Assembly (NCBI GenBank): GCA_037957365.1
Contig: JARHVA010002427.1
Coordinates: 62,001 to 126,000 of the forward strand
Source: Torreya grandis
Taxonomy: Eukaryota; Streptophyta; Pinopsida; Cupressales; Taxaceae
Length of the DNA stretch: 64,000 bases
Reading direction: 5' to 3'
Both the position numbers and the translations under genes were made by a program. The notes beneath the pieces were generated by a model. That model did not search any database. It saw only the letters and a list, made by a program, of their open reading frames with translations, and had not been told where the DNA came from. Positions 49,331-60,722 of the stretch are shown here, one piece after another (the stretch's first letter is position 1; every line of letters starts with the position of its first letter).

Positions 49331-49425
49331 TCAAAATACCAAAAACAATACAATATTTCAAAATACCAAAAACAATATAACATGTCAAAATACAAAAACA
49401 TTCAAATAACTCAAAACACCAAAAA
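49331..49425 (+). repeat. Short A-rich tandem repeat
   Basis: Three to four imperfect units with a period near 27 bases, each close to tcaaaataccaaaaacaa, at about 49331, 49358, 49385 and 49411. In the untranslated part of element G. Function unknown. Confidence 0.75.
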
Positions 49426-50664
49426 CTTTTCAATTATATGCATTATCCATGCTTTAGATTTATACTACCATGCTAGACTTACATTTTTTGTTCTATGTTA
49501 TTGTTTTTTGATTTATATACATTACCATGCTTCACTTGATCTTCTTTGAGTGTGTGTAGTGACACCTAGATCCTTGATTGCTTCATTCTACCCATTAAGG
49601 GGGCATCCTACTTTTACATTCGAGACATACATCAACATATCTACCCACTAAGGGCATCTTCTACATGACTACACCATCCAAGTTATGTCATTCCTACACC
49701 ACACACTCTACTTATCATGTTGATATACATTACTTACTAGCTTACATAGATTATTTTATTGACACTCACTAGTATATAGCACTTGTGTATTTCTTAACAT
49801 CTACCTAGTCTTGTACTACATATTTTGCATACTTTCACTTCTTGATTTGATCATTTAGATGTGATAGTATTTCCATCATTTACATGTCTTCCTTTTTTAA
49901 TTTGAGTAGCTATATGTGATTTAATTTCTTAGTTCTTATTTTTTTACTTGTGTGTGCCTTAGGACATTTGCCAGTATCATTTACTTGTACTCTTGTTTGT
50001 GCTTGTGGCCCTCGTGCCAATCTTGTTTGTTTTCAATGTATGTGTATGTAGGAATTTAAACATGCATTATATGCTTGCTTTTCCTAGTTTTACTTACATG
50101 TGCCCATGTCCCTTATTTTCTGGCCCCTTGGCCTCTTATGTATGCTTATTGATTCTTACCTTACATGCTTGTTTACTTTTTTGATTTTTAGTTATTTGTA
50201 ATGCCATGATTCACATCATCATCTTATCTTCTTGGATTCCATGATGGAAATCATGATCCATCCCTCCTTGACAACTAACTATGTTTCTAATTTTAGTTTA
50301 ATATATTGCACATGTTACTACATTGCTACATTTATCTAGGCATACCCTTGTTGATCTAATAATCTCAAACACAAACTATGCTATTTCTTGAGACATATTT
50401 TTTATCATCATTACTATATCATGTATTTTGTAGCATAACACACTTGCAAGGCTCTTTATTCTAAGGGTAGTCATTATAGGGTCTTCATTCCTACCCTCAG
50501 AAGAGGGGCAACAAACAAAGGTTTTAGCATAGAGATCAGAGCCCTCTACCAGTCAAAATTAATTTTTAGAACACTCAAAACAAAAATTAAAATTAAAAAC
50601 ATATAATAGACCAAAAAAATATGGATGAACATAGAACAGTCATACAAAAATAATAAAGGATAAG

Positions 50665-50720
50665 AGCACCCCATTTAGACTATAAGTCCCTATAGCAAAG
50701 TGTCCACTTTTTGGCACTTC
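50665..50720 (+). repeat. LTR-like fragment inside element G interior
   Basis: The sequence gagcaccccatttagactat followed by a ccctatag-aagtgtcc segment matches the LTR of G at 45391-45440 and 52011-52060. It is followed by a TATA-like tctatataagc (50720-50730). It may be a relic of an earlier LTR or a partial duplication. Confidence 0.65.
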
Positions 50721-51775
50721 TATATAAGCAACAAAAAACCCAAAATTTTCAAAAATAGATAGAAAGGTAAGGTCAATTATAGTTTTTTCAAGCTATAGTC
50801 TTGTTTAGATTAGGAAATTTCAATATAGTTTTACTTAGATTATCTAGATATAGGGGGCATCATTCACAGCATGATGGCTCTCACTTCCAATTTTAGATTG
50901 GGTAGTTGCTACAACTTCTAGATCAGAATCCATGTTACAAACACCAGTGATTAGGGGTAATGTGTACAATACATTTTCCTTATTTTATTTCTAGTTTATT
51001 GTATTACTTAGGTATTCTTATTAGTTTCATTCCTTATTCCATATATAGGTGGTTGGCATCATTTTAGAGTGGCTTTCATACAAGCCTAATCTCTAGCTTT
51101 TAGAGTAGCCAAAATTGGCCTAGTTCTCAATACACATTCAAGTATCCATACCACATTATCAAATTATAGAGAGCATTCATGGGCTTCATGATCCATATCA
51201 TATGACACACATTCATATCAGTATCATTTCATAGTTCACACTTACTAGGAAATGATAGAGCCAAGGGACTAGCTATTCTTTGTATTTTTGAGCCACCTAC
51301 TTAGAGAGGTTAGACACAATCTAAACATTGATTAACACATGCATGATCTACATAGCTTCACTACATAGTGGGTTATGATAGAGCTAAAGGGATAACCTTT
51401 GTATGCTTGAGACACCCTTAGGGAATTGATCACTCATCTCTATTTTTGATATTGTTCATAGTGCAGCACATACCTAACATCACTTAACATCACAACAGGT
51501 TTTCTATTGGTTTGCATACCCGGTGAGGTGCCTTCATTCTTTTCTCTTCCTCTCTCTTTTACCTAGCCTTTATGCATTCATATTGGAGACATGGCATGTC
51601 TAGTAAAAATTGATCTACTCCTTTTCTCTTATAGATTTATGCTTCATGCTATGCTCTCTCTACACACACTCAACATCACACATCTTCATGGGCTTCACCC
51701 TTGTAGGTAAGTTTAGATATGTTTTCTAATTTTCCTTTATTCTAGTATTTCACTTTGCTACATCACTAAAAAAAT

Positions 51776-51799
51776 GGGGGGTGGGGGGGAGGGGGGGAG
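51776..51799 (+). other. Element G polypurine tract, G-rich
   Basis: Blocks of six, seven and seven guanines separated by t and a, ending in ag right before the TG of the 3' LTR. It is the plus-strand primer site. With three G runs of six or more and a fourth G nearby it is also a candidate for G-quadruplex formation. Confidence 0.85.
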
Positions 51800-53006
51800 T
51801 GTAGTCATATAAAATGTTCAAAATGGTATTTTGAGTGTGGCTTATGACACTCCATCCATAGGTCCTTTTTGAATGCTCTTACGAGCCTTCTAGACACCTT
51901 TTTGCTCATCTCTTGTCATCTAAAACCTTATGAATGGTTATTCCACCTTAGCCAGACAATGTTCCCTATGTCAATCATGTTCCCCCATGTTCTAAGCTTG
52001 TAGGAAAAGAGTACCCCATTTAGACTATAGTTCCCATAGAGAAGTGTCCCATTTTTATGGTCCTATCCCTTTGCACTTTGATCCCTAATGGTCATTTTCA
52101 TCTGGTCCTTATCCTTAATTATATTGGCCTAGCACAAATACATCTAACCCATTACCAATTATTCCCTATAAAAGCCCACCCAAAGCTCATTTATAAAGGA
52201 GGTGACCAAAATTACAAAGCAAGAAATAATTAAAAAAAATCACTAAGGTAAACTTCCCTATTCTTTGCACATAGTCACCTAACATAGCTATAAACATACT
52301 CAAATCCTCATACTTTTCCCTAGCCACCTCAAACATTATTAATTTGGTATTTGTATTTGCATAACACTATTGGATAGATCACACTAGGTGGGAGAACTAC
52401 ATATGGCTTGATCCCTCTTTAGATTATTGGTATGTAGGTAGTGTGCCCACACAAGGGATGTAGATTACATGTTCAGTACATATTTCACACTAACCCCCAT
52501 ATTTCTCAAGTGACTCAAATGTCATTTTATCAATCATGATGGAGGGTTAGTGTTTAAATATAAAATTAGCTCCACAACAAGTTCCATTGATGATCAGCAC
52601 TCAATTTTTCACAAGCACACTCACACAGGCATAACACAGCTACCCAAAATGTTTTAGTTCTTTGTGATTAGTTTAGACAAAAAAATAAGAATAGACAATG
52701 ATGCTAAACACCAAAGCATCCACTTTTCAGTACTCCTATCCTTTCACTTAATGAAATCTAGATTTAGGTTTACAATACCTTCCCAATCCTACACAGTTAT
52801 TTTTAACCTTTGTATCAACCATCTTAGTCTCTTTTCTAGCTAAGTTATATTTCTTCTTATTTATTATTATTTTTAGAAAGGTGAAAAAGATAAATAGTTA
52901 CTTAAATCAAGACTGTATTTATTTCTATATTCTATACTAATTTATTAATCTAGACCCTTAATTAAAATAGGAATAAAACTCCATTATTCCTAAATAAGTT
53001 AAATCA
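51800..53006 (+). repeat. Element G 3' LTR
   Basis: Begins TGTAGTCATATAAAATG after the G-rich tract and ends aaatca, after which element D RT resumes. TATA box at 52167-52173. Confidence 0.92.
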
Positions 53007-54330
53007 AGAGACTACCACATTTTTAATGATGCTCACATAAATGATCCTTCTCCAATACCATTTATTAATAAATTTTTGAAGTCTCTCATAAGACATGAAG
53101 TATAATATTTCATGGATGGGTTCAATGGATATCATCAAATTTTGATCATAGAGGAGGATCGATCCAAAACAAAATTTGTAATAGAGTGGGATTATTTTGC
53201 ATATAAAGTCATGTCATTTGGCCTAAATAATTCACCTACGGTGTTCTCATATGTATTAGTTACAACATTCAAAGATTTCATCCATGATTTCTTGAAAGTT
53301 TACCTAGATGATTAGGTAGTCTTCTCCCTATTTAAAGAGCATTTTTCCAAGTTACGTTTGTTGTAAAAATGATGCCAAGCTCTATGCATATCTTTAAATT
53401 TGAAGAGATTTTTATTATTTACACATTTTGGTGTTTTACTTCAACATGTTGTTTATAGTAATGGCATCTTAGTGGATCAGTATAAAATTATAGTAATCTT
53501 GAGTATGCCACCACTTGTCAATTCTAATGAAGTTCACTCCTTTCTTAGGCACACAAGTTACTACCAAAAATTTATCAAAATCTATGCAATGATTTCATCT
53601 CCATTGGAAGCCTAATTATACAATAATGTTAAGTTTGTATGGATATCTAAATTTCAAGTAGCTTTTATTGAGCTAAAACAATACCTAGTCACTTTTCCCA
53701 TACTTTTTTTCCTAGACTAGAGTAAGCTATTTCATGTACATGTAGATGCTTTAGGCATCATAGTTGGTGTTGTACTTGCATAGCCTAGAGAAGGTGTGCT
53801 TAATCATCCCATCCACTTTACTAGCCAAAAATTGTCTGATGTAGATAAAAATTATATAACCATGGATTTGGAAATGTTGACCATTATGTTTGAACTTCAA
53901 AAAAAATTGAAATATCTTTTGGTGACACCATTCAAAGTTTTCACAAACAATCAATCTATGCAGTATCTGGTCAACAAACCAATGTTAGGAGGACGAATAT
54001 CTCACTAGTTGATGCTATTTTAGGAATTTCAATTTTGTATAAATGTAAAACTAGGTAGAAAAAATATGGGGCCTGACCATCTTAGTCACATCTTAAATGA
54101 TGAAGAGCTAGAATAAATACAAGAAAATTCACTTGATGTGCACTTCTTTTGTGTCTCTATGATTCTTATAAACTTTGAATCCATTTCCAACTTCCTCGAG
54201 CAAGGAATATTCCCTATACACTTTTAGGAACATGTTAAAAAATAGTTTTTGACTAGAGAACTACCATTTACTATCATTAATAGACTATTATATCACTTTG
54301 GAAAGGATGAAGTCTTGTGTAGGGTTATGC
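53007..54330 (+). pseudogene. Element D reverse transcriptase (rest) and RNase H (degenerate)
   Basis: RT resumes as RDYHIFNDAHINDPSPIP and MDGFNGYHQILIIEEDRSKT; MSFGLNNSPTVFSYV follows. The active-site box YLDD at 53301-53312 is intact but followed at once by a TAG. The connection reads FLRHTSYYQKFIK. RNase H at about 53720-54080 has VDALGIIVGVVLA with the first aspartate, FTSQKLSDVDKNYITMDLEM with the glutamate region, and FTNNQSMQYLVNKPM, where an aspartate has become asparagine. The end is GPDHLSHILN. Confidence 0.92.
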
Positions 54331-55440
54331 TCAAACATGAACACCTTCAACTCTTGGAGGAATCTCATCAAGGAGTCATAGGATGACATTTTTCAAGAGA
54401 GGCTATAGCTAAAAATATTTTATAGAGCAGACTATGGTGGCTAAATTTATTCTAGGATGCACATAGAGTTGTGTAGCATTACGATGTCTACCAATATATG
54501 GGAAAACCACTCCAAAAAGATGAGATTTCATTACAACCCTTGTTATTAGATCATCCATTTAAATAATGGGGTATTGATTTTTTAGGACAAATCAACCCAC
54601 CAAGCAAGTGCATCAAATCCAGATACATCATTGTCATGATAGATTATTTTACTAAGTGGGTTGAAGCTACTACCACACCTATCTATGGTGAAAAAGATGC
54701 TACAAAGTTTTTATATGAAAATATAATTACCAAGTTTAGATTTTTGATCAAATTAGTCAACAATAGAGGAATGAAATTCCTCAATAATACCATCAAGGCC
54801 TTGATTAAAGATGTTATGATCTCTCATCATAAAAGTATTGCTTATCATCCAAAAGTGAATGGATAGGATGAAGCTACAAATAAGGTACTCAAAAAATGCT
54901 CACAAAAATATATGATGTCAAGTGGAACAACATGGAAGATCAAATTCTTGAAATCTTATGGGCATATCACAAATTATAAAAGGGATATAAGATTTACACC
55001 ATTTTAGTTGGTGTATAGTCTAAAAGTAGTCATTCCAATGGAGTATCTAGCACCCAGCATGCACATCACTATGGTCATGAATTTAGAAGATTAGGAATCT
55101 CTTACTAATCAACTTCTAGAACTAAATAGGATGGATGAGTTCAAATAAGGAGCATCATGGACATAGGAAGTGCATAAGTAAAGTCATAAAACATGTCATG
55201 ATAAGAACCTATACCATAAATAATTTCACAAAGATCAGCTAGTTTTGTTGTATAATAGCTAATTTAGAGCATTCCCAGGCAAATTAAAAATAATATGGAA
55301 GGGCCTTACATTATACATGACTTAACATAGCAAGGAATGGTAGTTTTAAGGGATATATAGGGAACCATATTGTTAGGGTGAGTAAATGTCTATAGGCTTA
55401 AGCCTGACTGCTATTAGTCTATTGATCTCATTTCATAAGC
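54331..55440 (+). pseudogene. Element D integrase (degenerate)
   Basis: The N-terminal part shows ESHQGVIG-stop-HFSREAIAKNI. The core has WGIDFLGQINPPSKCIKSRY with the first aspartate, VNNRGMKFLNNTI where the second has become asparagine, and DEATNKVLKK with the glutamate kept. The fragment 54636-54866 is the best preserved stretch. The C-terminal part includes a GKLKIIWKG segment of the GPF/GPY module near 55270-55310. It ends near 55440, where untranslated sequence begins. Confidence 0.9.
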
Positions 55441-55958
55441 TAAGTGGGTACTGAGTAACACATATAGATTAGGATTTTTCTATTTTGAAAGTTTTTTGTG
55501 TGTATTTATTTTCTATTTGTTTATTTGTAGTTGATCTCAACATTAACATTGGTGAATTAAAAATACCAAGAATTATGTGTACCAAATGTACGTAAGAAGA
55601 TCCATATGTACCACCAAAAAAGTCAAAGAGGAGAGATTGAAACATATTAAGTCTAGGAAATATGCCAAAATGTCACATCAACAAGATATCCATTAAATAA
55701 TAGTTATCCACCAAAAGTAAATGCAAGATCCATGGGTTGATGGACATGATCTTTAACAAATTGATGGCTAGTCAACATTAGTAGCTTGTACCCCTCTTAC
55801 AGACACCTAAGGGCATAATAGTGTAACTCCACACATGCACTAATGAATAACTACTTTAATGGCTAGATTTTAAATTAATTATCTAAATCTTCCATTGCAT
55901 TCAAGATGAGTGGATAGCTAGGCATGGCCTAGACATAGAATCCAAGAGGCACAAAATC

Positions 55959-55966
55959 TATAAAAG
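55959..55966 (+). promoter_or_regulatory. TATA-like box upstream of the element D 3' frame
   Basis: tataaaag in ctataaaagctaagttc, in the untranslated stretch between integrase and the long 3' frame, 177 bases before the ATG at 56143. The bases after it (ccatgtttgcatttcatc) resemble an LTR transcription start region. It may drive a separate RNA for the 3' frame or be a relic of an LTR; I found no second copy. Confidence 0.4.
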
Positions 55967-56142
55967 CTAAGTTCAAACTCCATGTTTGCATTTCATCCTT
56001 AGCATATTTTTGAGAGCTACAGCTATCAAGATCCAAACCATTTCCATTACATAGGGCATTTAAAATTAGTTAAAGTTATTATCAAACCACTATAGATACC
56101 ATTTCACTAATCCAACCCCTCTTTGAAGTACAAAAGGAATCC

Positions 56143-59100
56143 ATGGGTGTTGACATGGTGCTTCAGTAGACCAAATAAAATAATCAAGAGTCATTTCAAT
56201 ATTTTCATTTAGTTGAATAGAATATCTTATAATCTGACCCTATTTTCAATGCATAACCATTCAACCTTGTAACTCCCCATAGATTCCAAAACATTGACAT
56301 TGAGCATCTGCTAAAAATTCTAACCTTTGGTGACATGGGAGAGATTATTCAAGTATTTCTTAGATGATATAATGATTATGTTATCTATTTGGGACTAGAT
56401 GAAATTATGGTCATCAATACATAAGCCATGGCCCAAGCATTAGGTATGGCTATGTGCAGAGATTCCCTACTACCATTCAAGACCAAAATGTCTCCTATCT
56501 TGTAAGAATTCTAGGACCTATATGTGTGACAAAACCAAGGGATCTTAATTGATGAAATTCTAGATGAACCTATGCATATTCTTATCTAATGCATCACCAT
56601 AAAATTTTGGTAGATACCAAGTTTTCCAAATAAATCCCTAAGGGATTATGGACTTTGCTCATAAGATGATATACCAAGGTTAACAATTCAATTGGCCTAA
56701 ATTCTTTGTCAAATAATTATTCACAAACATTAACAAGTGTCAAACCACTCTAATCTATACCTTCTAGTATCATTTATTGATCCTTCTCCTTTATTTCACA
56801 TAGTGGAAATCACCTGAGGGGGAAGTACACCTAGATATAGACTACTAGAGAATATAGTAGTTCCACAACATCATATGAATATAAGAATGTATATCCCTCA
56901 CACATGAGGGGAAGTTCAAATCTTGGTGGGAGGAATGTCTAGACCTCATCACCACACACCCCACCAAACATCCTCTAGTATTTGGGACATGCCATAGCCA
57001 CATTATTGCCTAAGAGAGTCTTCATCACATTTCATGAGTTGTTTCACTTACCTTTCAAACCATTTCCATTATTCATCATAATGGATATGGCACAAGCCAA
57101 GGTGGCCAAATAAAAAGAGCACATAGCTAGGTGAGCATCACCTTTGAAATTGATACCATTGGGCATAGACATTCTTGTTGTGAAACCATCAGATCTAGAT
57201 CTAGTTCACAACAACAAAAGGGGAAGCACAAAGTAGACCCTCATTTGATGTTTCATCCTCTAAAGCACACAACATACAACACAATAACATGGAAGTATGA
57301 ACCAAAGGTGTCATAAATAGCTAGCTCCTATGATCTCATGGAGATGGGAATTGATGTGTAAGAAGTCTACCAAGTCATGTTGGTAGACATGGTTGGAGAC
57401 TATTATGAGGAGGAAGAAAATATTTATTTTTCTAAAAGATGGTGCACATAGTGTAAATCTAAAAACAATTTCCACCTAAACTATGGGTAGAAATCCCAGC
57501 CTGTCCACCTTCTATCATTGTTGATATAGTCAAAGAAGAGGTGGAGTAACTTTGGCATAGAATAGACTTCTTATAGCCATTGAATGCTCTAACATTTACA
57601 CCTGACATCATCTTCACATGCATGTTAGATATTCCAATAAAATAACTTATGTGAATGACATAATGAGATGGGATATTAGAGTCTCCCCTAACTTGGATGA
57701 ATACACATTTGTTAGGCTAGTTATTATGTAAAAAGCACAATTAGCTCTTGAATATTCTATACCACCACCACAATGTAGACTGGTCACCATCAATAGAAAT
57801 AAATAATAGGTTTTGAGTTCATAAATGAAACCAAAGGAATCCCCATCATCACCATAGGCATAAGACATTAAATAAATTACATTAGATCAGATCTTAATCG
57901 AATAACAATAGGCTATAAGAGAAGAAGTTTCTTGTGTAATCAAATGTAGGTACAAGAAGGAAGAAAATAAGAAAAATAAAGAAGAAGCACAACACTAATA
58001 GGCAATGCATCAAGCCAAAGAAGAGGAGGCCTCTAAAGAGGCCAAGGATGTAGAGGTATACATACAAAAGGCTCAAAATATGGCTTAGCAAGCCCAAAAA
58101 ATAGACACTACAAAATAACAAGTGCAAGAGGAGAAAGAGAAGGAAAAATAAGAAGAAAAATCGTAACAGGATGCAATAGACTAGGTGTAATAACAAGCAG
58201 AGGAAGATGTTAAGAATAATAAAGAGGAACATGATGAAGCCCTATGGTAATAGTAAGCACAGGCACAAGCACAAACCCAAGAGTAGGCCCAAGCTATGTG
58301 GAAACAAGAATAGAAGAAGAAAGAAGAAGAATAGAAGAAGGAAGAACAAGAAAAGAATTAAAAAGAAGAAGATAAGAGAAATAAGAAAGAGAGAGGAAAT
58401 CAAAGAGAAAAAAAGAAGGAAGAGGAAGAGAAGACCAAAAAATAGGAAGAGGATAATAGAATATAGGAAGTAGAAAAGAAGAAGAAATAAGAAGAAGAGG
58501 AGAAAAAGGAGGAAGAATCTAGGAAGAAAAAATAAGAGGAAGAGGCCAAACAAAAGATGGTTGATGATGTTATAAGCTAAGCTAATTGTAGAGGCCATAA
58601 TGTATTAGAAAGAGCCATCCATGATGTAGGCACAAACTTAGTTTCCTAAAATTTCACTAGGAGGTGTATGAATTTGGGATGTTTCCTTAGTCATTATGTG
58701 ATGCACCACATTTTCCCACCCTATAGCCACCATGCCATGCTAGGATCATATAGCAATGACAAGCACATTAGTCACTCTTTTGATCAGGTAAGAGGCATCT
58801 TTGGATGTATCTTGCCTACCTTTAAAAAAATAATTGTAGGGTGTATCATCATTCTAAGAATCTATCTCATAAAAATCCTCTCTAAGGAAAGAGCAATACC
58901 AAGTAAAGGCTGAGAACATGGAACTTAGGGATCACATGCACAAAATAGTGAAGAAAATTAAAGACACTTTCCCAACCTTGGCCTCTCAATTTATAGGAGA
59001 ATAACTCATGTTGGATTACATCAATATAATGACCCTAGTTATAAAGCTTACAAACAACTGGTGTGTAACATAGTAACTTCATGCACTCGGCAACTTGGGA

Positions 59101-59780
59101 TACAATTTAAAAAATGATACCATGACTTTGATTACTATATTGGAGGAGTATCAAATTATTATTGACATCATATCCCTCCAAGCCCATCATCTTTCATGAA
59201 ATCTTTTGGATTGGAGGCAACAGCTTGAAAATTCCCTAACTAGCTCTAGAACAAACTTCACCACAACTACCATAGCCTGCACAACTATGCACACCCTAAC
59301 TATATCAATCGATGAAACCAAACTTTCTCTCTAATAATCCTTTAGTGATAGGGATAATGTGTGGGAATAACTTCTTAGTTGGAAATAGGACCTATGATGT
59401 AGTGCATTTGTGAGAGAATAGATAGAAAGACACAAAAAATATAGAGCATCTAAGTATAGAGATTTAATTAAAGGTCAGTAATACAAGGGTATACCTAAGT
59501 ACCAGTTAGAATTTAGACCTAAAGGAACTCATTGGGTGTTACACACAAATCTGCATCTTGATCCACATGGTCTAGGAAGTGATGTTTGACTGGGATGCAT
59601 TCAATATTGACCTGGATCCATTCTATGGTGAGGTGACCCCAATGCTCAAAGTTCCTATGTACATACCACCATCAGAACTTCAACAAGATCTTGCATAATG
59701 CATGGTTTCTTAGATAGAGGCCAAGGATCCTATTGACTAGCCTTATTCCTTAAAAACACCACCTCCTTCCATTTGAGTAA
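56143..59780 (+). pseudogene. Element D long 3' reading frame (unknown protein)
   Basis: A degenerate frame of about 1,200 codons with stops mostly TAG. It begins MGVDMVLQ and shows segments such as IDIEHLLKILTFGDMGEIIQ, then NDYVIYLGLDEIMVINT and AMAQALGMAMCRDSLLPFKT. Around 57350 comes VYQVMLVDMVGDYYEEEE. From 58060 to 58560 it is very rich in K, E and Q (QVQEEKEKEK), a predicted coiled coil, also seen as a polypurine strand. The C-terminal part reads LERAIHDVGTNLVS, then NLGCFLSHYVMHHIFPP (58668-58913), and later DTMTLITILEEYQIIIDI. I do not recognise it. Position after integrase is where some gypsy lineages such as Athila carry an env-like frame, but I see no signal peptide or clear membrane anchor. 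Confidence 0.7.
58311..58545 (+). repeat. Polypurine strand segment
   Basis: About 235 bases of almost only A and G on the plus strand (gaagaa and aagaag units with few t or c). It encodes the K/E/Q-rich part of the element D 3' frame. Long purine strands of this sort can form triplex DNA; no function is implied. Confidence 0.85.
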
Positions 59781-60175
59781 TGTGTAATGCATAAATTTTG
59801 GAAAGTTTTGTAAAATTTTGAACAATTTTTTTTATTGAGATGACTAGTGAGACAAGTGGGGCCAAGATGGTTAAAAAACCATAAAGGATAGCCACCTAGT
59901 TATGCCATCCTATTGAAAACTTATAAAGTATAACCACCTGGCTATGTCAACCTATTGAAAACTTAAAAGGGTGGTAGTTGGTACATTGCTTAGTTGAAAA
60001 CTTGAAAGTGTAGCTAAGTAGTGTGCAAGAGGTGAAAACCAAAAATGGTGCCTTGAGTGATTATTACGACTCTTGATAGTCTACTCAAATTTTTAGATTC
60101 TACCCTCAGTTCATAGTTAGATGAACATGTGATGTTATCTTAGGATGAGACAACACTTTAAGTCTAGGAAAGTAT
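59781..60175 (+). other. Element D 3' untranslated region with short repeats
   Basis: Contains three to four degenerate copies of a unit of about 40 bases (near 59872, 59920, 59960 and 59993) with ttgaaaact followed by a-aagt-ta-ccac-tgg. It is followed by gtgaaaaccaaaaatggtgc (about 60030), a type of motif often seen before the 3' LTR in plant gypsy elements. The purine stretch ggaaagta just before 60176 is a weak polypurine tract. Confidence 0.6.
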
Positions 60176-60697
60176 TGGGAGAAGAAAACCACATAAGAAA
60201 AGTTGCATAGGATATTCTTTGAATATTCTTGTGTTATATATGAAATTTTTGGCTATATGTATTTTTTCCTATCCTCTCAGCTTGTGAAAGGATAGAAGAT
60301 GAATAGTCTCCTCATTTTGGTGTCAATATATGAAGAAGAATATGAATCTTCAGGAACTATAGTGACTATAAATATGAATTCTTGTATGAAGAAGTTGATG
60401 AGCTTTTTCTAAGATCAATAAAGACTTTTTGGTTATGATTACCTATCATATTTATTATGTTATTCCTTATATGTGTTATCATGTTTAATATTTAGTTTAA
60501 TCTATCTTAAAGTAATACAAATGCTCTATAACCCTAAAGAAAACTATGGTTAATCTTAGTTCCTTTTAATCTCATAATAACTCATTTTTGGCATACTTCT
60601 GGCAAATTAAATTCTCTATACTATCATGTGCAGACTAATAAAACTTATCTATCCTCATCCTTATCATGTTTTATTAAACTAGGAACCTCTACTAACA
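60176..60697 (+). repeat. Element D 3' LTR
   Basis: Starts tgggagaag and ends ctactaaca. Aligns with 15525-15989 and keeps two segments missing from it (around 60253-60270 and 60308-60345). TATA box tataaata at 60367-60374 and an aataaa at 60414-60419. Confidence 0.92.
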
Positions 60698-60722
60698 CTA
60701 ATGGATGGATAAAATTTCTTTA
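60698..60722 (-). other. Element C leader fragment right of D
   Basis: Short stretch between the 3' LTR of D and the primer site of C. On the minus strand it continues into 15524 and lower coordinates. Confidence 0.7.

Larger units (their letters stand above)
48755..51774 (+). other. Element G 3' interior without pol
   Basis: Three kilobases in which I looked for RT, RNase H and integrase motifs on both strands and found none. It starts with a serine/proline-rich continuation of the protease frame to about 49020 and then is AT-rich with no long frame. It contains a small A-rich tandem repeat (49331-49425) and a fragment resembling the LTR (50665-50720). Open pieces such as 49993-50184 do not resemble any family. 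Confidence 0.65.
45180..53006 (+). mobile_element. Element G: Ty3-type element with gag and protease only
   Basis: A 7.8 kb element with LTRs of about 1.2 kb (45180-46381 and 51800-53006) and an unusually G-rich polypurine tract. The interior encodes gag and a well preserved protease, and then about 3 kb without any RT, RNase H or integrase motif. It therefore seems to be non-autonomous. Flanks gggga (45175-45179) and agaga (53007-53011) agree at three of five positions; both differences are G to A. It lies within the RT of element D. Confidence 0.88.
15525..60697 (+). mobile_element. Element D: Ty3/gypsy retrotransposon with extra 3' reading frame, split by E, F and G
   Basis: Own parts: 15525-17938, 36426-38787, 44187-45179 and 53007-60697, about 13.5 kb. 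Order on the plus strand: 5' LTR, primer site, gag with two zinc knuckles, protease region, RT, RNase H, integrase, a long unknown 3' frame, 3' LTR. RT before integrase is the Ty3/gypsy order. The gag frame continues across E (KLNL, then WCIEC) and the RT frame continues across G (VYGD, then RDY), which proves that these are insertions into D. I found no target duplication for D itself (atttt before, ctaat after). Confidence 0.9.

Noticed and set aside
58207..58473. Plus-strand open frame of 88 codons rich in Lys and Arg
   Set aside because: It is out of phase with the K/E/Q frame that continues on both sides. It is open only because the decay stops fall in the other frame.
58242..58598. Minus-strand open frame of 118 codons rich in Leu and Phe, and a similar one at 57894-58232
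   Set aside because: They are the complement of the polypurine K/E/Q-coding strand of element D; purine-rich DNA always gives Phe/Leu frames on the other strand. No membrane protein family is matched.
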